The notes beneath the pieces were generated by a model, which worked only from the letters and a program-made list of their open reading frames with translations, made no database searches and was not told the origin of the DNA. From Acidobacteriota bacterium (lineage in GTDB: Bacteria; Acidobacteriota; Terriglobia; Bryobacterales; Bryobacteraceae): DNA of 35,869 nt. The translations under genes were made by a program, and so were the position numbers. The stretch covers positions 1 to 35,869 of the forward strand of contig JACQZR010000032.1 of assembly GCA_016213775.1 (NCBI GenBank). The letters are read 5' to 3'. Numbering within the stretch: position 1 is the first letter of the stretch; the number at the start of each line of letters is the position of its first letter. Shown in pieces: positions 34,258-35,869 of this stretch.

Positions 34258-34272
34258 ACCCTGGTGAAGTAG
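34247..34272. repeat. 11-bp direct repeat at the 3' end of the YceI gene
   Basis: TGGTGAAGTAG, which includes the stop codon of the YceI gene, occurs at 34247-34257 and again at 34262-34272, a 15-base period. It looks like a small tandem duplication or slippage event and leaves the protein unchanged. Confidence 0.7.
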
Positions 34273-34274
34273 TT

Positions 34275-35489
34275 TCAGCGTAAGGCTGCGGTCAGTTTCG
34301 CTTCCAGCCAGATCAGGAGCAGCAGAATGAATACGGCGATGGAGCCAACCAGTGGGAGCCCCATCACTACGCCGATTCCCAGCCATTGCGCCCACATTCC
34401 CAGCGATGCCGCGGCGAGCAACCCGCCGGTCACCGCGAATGAGAACAGTCCATTGAAGAGTCCTGGGTGGAAGTAGGGGAAGCGCGTGCCGATCTTCTCC
34501 ACCACCAGCGGGTAGGTGGCCGCGAAGCCGCTGCCCACCAGCAGGATGGCCACCGTTGCTCCGAACAGGTTGTTGGTCATGCTGAGCATAATGCACCCCA
34601 GCATGGCTGCAATGACACTCCCCATCAACAGGCGTGTATGGCGTACACGCGGCAACACTGCTTGAATGGCGATGCGGCCCACAACAAGACTTGCCCAATA
34701 CAGGGCCAGAAGCAGTAGCGAATTGGACGGACTTACCCCGAGACGTTGGGCGAGAAACAAAGGCAGCCAACCGGAGATCGCCCACTCATTGCCGAATTGG
34801 AAGAAGAGCAGCATGGCAAAGAGAATTGCCGCAGGACTGCGAAAGTCATCGAGAGCCTGGCGTAGAGGGGCTTGGCTGACCGGAGGTTCGCGCGTCCAGT
34901 CTGTGCGGTAGTAGTAGAAGGCGAGGAAGGCAGGGATGACACCGATGAGAAAAAGGATGGCGCCAGTGGTGTACACGTAGAATGTCCCCGACACCAGCAG
35001 CGCCGTAACCAGGGAACCCAAACCGAACATCACGCCGCTTAGATTAACGGCGGCCGCGGGATCGCGGCGGTAGACCGGTGAGATCGCACGGAAGAGGGCG
35101 AGATTCAGAATGCCGCCACCCACACCGGTCAAGAGTATACCTCCCATGCGCCAGGCAAAATGCATCGGCGGCCCTACGGCAGATAAATAGAAGAAGGCGA
35201 CTGAGGATAGGGCCGCGCCAAGAGCAAGCAGGGTCTTGAGTGAACAGCGCCGCTGAAGAGCTTGGGCAAGGGGGACGGAGAGCAGGATGCCTGCGTTGAG
35301 GGAAAGGAAGTAGCCACCGATAACGGCATAGTCCGACTCGAGGTGATAGCCCCACGCGGGGAGAATCGCGCCTACAAAGGCCATCAGCATTCCCGAGAGG
35401 AAGAAGCCAGCCATGGCATGCCTCGCGGCAGGGCCCCAAAGCTGGACCTCTGGCGGAGGAGTAGCCGGTGCCTGAACGGTGGACGCCAC
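34275..35489 (-). CDS. MFS transporter
   Basis: 404 aa with about twelve hydrophobic helices (for example MAGFFLSGMLMAFVGAILPA, LLTGVGGGILNLALF, GAILFLIGVIPAFLAFYYY, LLLLALYWASLVVGRIAI, SIAVFILLLLIWLEAKLTA) and a cytoplasmic loop after helix 6. A basic loop (LQRRCSLKTL) sits between helices 2 and 3 where MFS proteins carry their A motif. It resembles sugar-type MFS members (FucP/glucose-like), but the substrate is not shown. GTG start, with CGGA just upstream as a weak ribosome binding site. It converges on the YceI gene with 17 bases between the stops. Confidence 0.87.
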   Translation of the reverse strand: MASTVQAPATPPPEVQLWGPAARHAMAGFFLSGMLMAFVGAILPAWGYHLESDYAVIGGYFLSLNAGILLSVPLAQALQRRCSLKTLLALGAALSSVAFFYLSAVGPPMHFAWRMGGILLTGVGGGILNLALFRAISPVYRRDPAAAVNLSGVMFGLGSLVTALLVSGTFYVYTTGAILFLIGVIPAFLAFYYYRTDWTREPPVSQAPLRQALDDFRSPAAILFAMLLFFQFGNEWAISGWLPLFLAQRLGVSPSNSLLLLALYWASLVVGRIAIQAVLPRVRHTRLLMGSVIAAMLGCIMLSMTNNLFGATVAILLVGSGFAATYPLVVEKIGTRFPYFHPGLFNGLFSFAVTGGLLAAASLGMWAQWLGIGVVMGLPLVGSIAVFILLLLIWLEAKLTAALR

Positions 35490-35729
35490 TCCGCTATTCT
35501 ACTCCCGGAAGGCCAACGCGGATGTTAAGTAAATACAAAACTTCATCGTGGAGGCTTCGCGGTGGTGGAAGCGCACAGTGAACTGCCGGAAAGATGAGAC
35601 ACAAACGAATGCGACACTCTACATCAGGCGGAGAGTGTCATGGCAGAAAGGGCACCACCAGACGCCCAGGAACATATGTAGTTCGTTTCGCCTTCGATGA
35701 TGGCTTCCGAGAATCCTTCGAGCATCGTA
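35490..35729. other. Upstream region of the MFS gene with fragments of an interrupted gene
   Basis: This 240-base stretch lies between the MFS start and the right-hand repeat. It should contain the MFS promoter (an AT-rich patch at about 35521-35545). On the minus strand a frame enters from the element and gives MLEGFSEAIIEGETNYIC, ending at 35624. A neighbouring minus frame gives LGVWWCPFCHDTLRLM, ending at 35619. They may be two parts of one gene that the element cut, shifted by a base, but no family was recognised. Confidence 0.35.
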
Positions 35730-35869
35730 CTAGGGGTCTTGACTTTCAAGAGTTGATGTAAACAAGTCAAGTTTCAGGCCACCAGCTTTGCCTCCCGGAT
35801 TTGCAGGTCGATTTCTTTCTCGATTTTGTCGAAGGCGCTCTGCAACCCAGATGAAGCGGGTGGGGCGTT
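35730..35869. repeat. 140-bp terminal inverted repeat, right copy
   Basis: Perfect reverse complement of 1-140. It carries the same subterminal dyad (35738-35745 with 35764-35771) and the same coding end. The element body would lie beyond the window on both sides, so the two copies point outward from this segment. Confidence 0.9.
35774..35869 (-). CDS. C-terminal fragment of the same probable transposase (right copy)
   Basis: On the minus strand this reads the same 31 residues ending in IREAKLVA and a TGA stop as 1-96. The start of the gene lies outside the window. Two identical copies at both ends support a mobile element rather than a host gene, but the family is not identified. Confidence 0.5.
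   Translation of the reverse strand, partial: NAPPASSGLQSAFDKIEKEIDLQIREAKLVA

Noticed and set aside
35581-35756. Plus-strand frame at the right end giving RRPGTYVVRFAFDDGFRE
   Set aside because: It has a start and runs into the element, but it is Arg-rich, has no ribosome binding site, and competes with the minus frames. Not supported.
1-35869. tRNA, rRNA, CRISPR arrays, riboswitches
   Set aside because: No cloverleaf, rRNA-like block, regularly spaced identical repeats or known riboswitch core was noticed. A covariance-model scan would be needed to exclude small RNAs.

Overview
The window looks like a contig from a GC-rich (about 60 percent by eye) soil-type bacterium, most likely an acidobacterium of the Solibacter/Bryobacter type. 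This rests on gene content: DUF1501, DUF1549/DUF1553, planctomycete-type cytochrome c, DUF1080 and DUF362 proteins, DinB and Uma2 families, PPC and WD40 domains. It is inference and no marker gene is present. Both ends are closed by the same 140-base sequence in inverted orientation (1-140 and 35730-35869). Each copy carries the last 31 codons of a probable transposase, so the window is bounded by two copies of one insertion element.

Layout, left to right. (1) 114-4616: a TPR gene whose 3' end is cut by the left element, a hypothetical protein with a Cys-rich N-terminus, and a divergent large TPR protein. (2) 4625-7202, minus strand: a secreted DUF1080 protein and a secreted ankyrin / CxxCH / prenyltransferase-like fusion. 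(3) 7221-10329: a HAD phosphatase, then an island of minus-strand selfish or defence-like genes: a ParD/ParE pair with a phased repeat operator, and a tightly coupled pair made of an unrecognised 218-aa protein and a PIN-like nuclease. Between the two pairs lies a chimeric scar made of the xdhA 5' end joined to the HAD 3' end.

(4) 10429-21506, plus strand: a compact ten-gene operon that encodes purine breakdown from guanine/xanthine to glyoxylate: xanthine dehydrogenase (two subunits), guanine deaminase, OHCU decarboxylase, uricase, HIU hydrolase, allantoate amidohydrolase, allantoinase, ureidoglycine aminohydrolase and a plant-like ureidoglycolate amidohydrolase. Ring nitrogen would leave as ammonia and no urea step is needed. 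Serine acetyltransferase and an APH-type kinase follow in the same direction (21531-23140).

(5) 23237-31047, minus strand: a secreted/periplasmic gene set (cytochrome c plus WD40, split by a frameshift; a PPC-domain protein; DUF1549/DUF1553; DUF1501) followed by vapB and a frameshifted vapC. (6) 31122-35489: Uma2 nuclease, DinB protein, DUF362 protein, YceI protein and an MFS transporter. No tRNA, rRNA or CRISPR array was seen.
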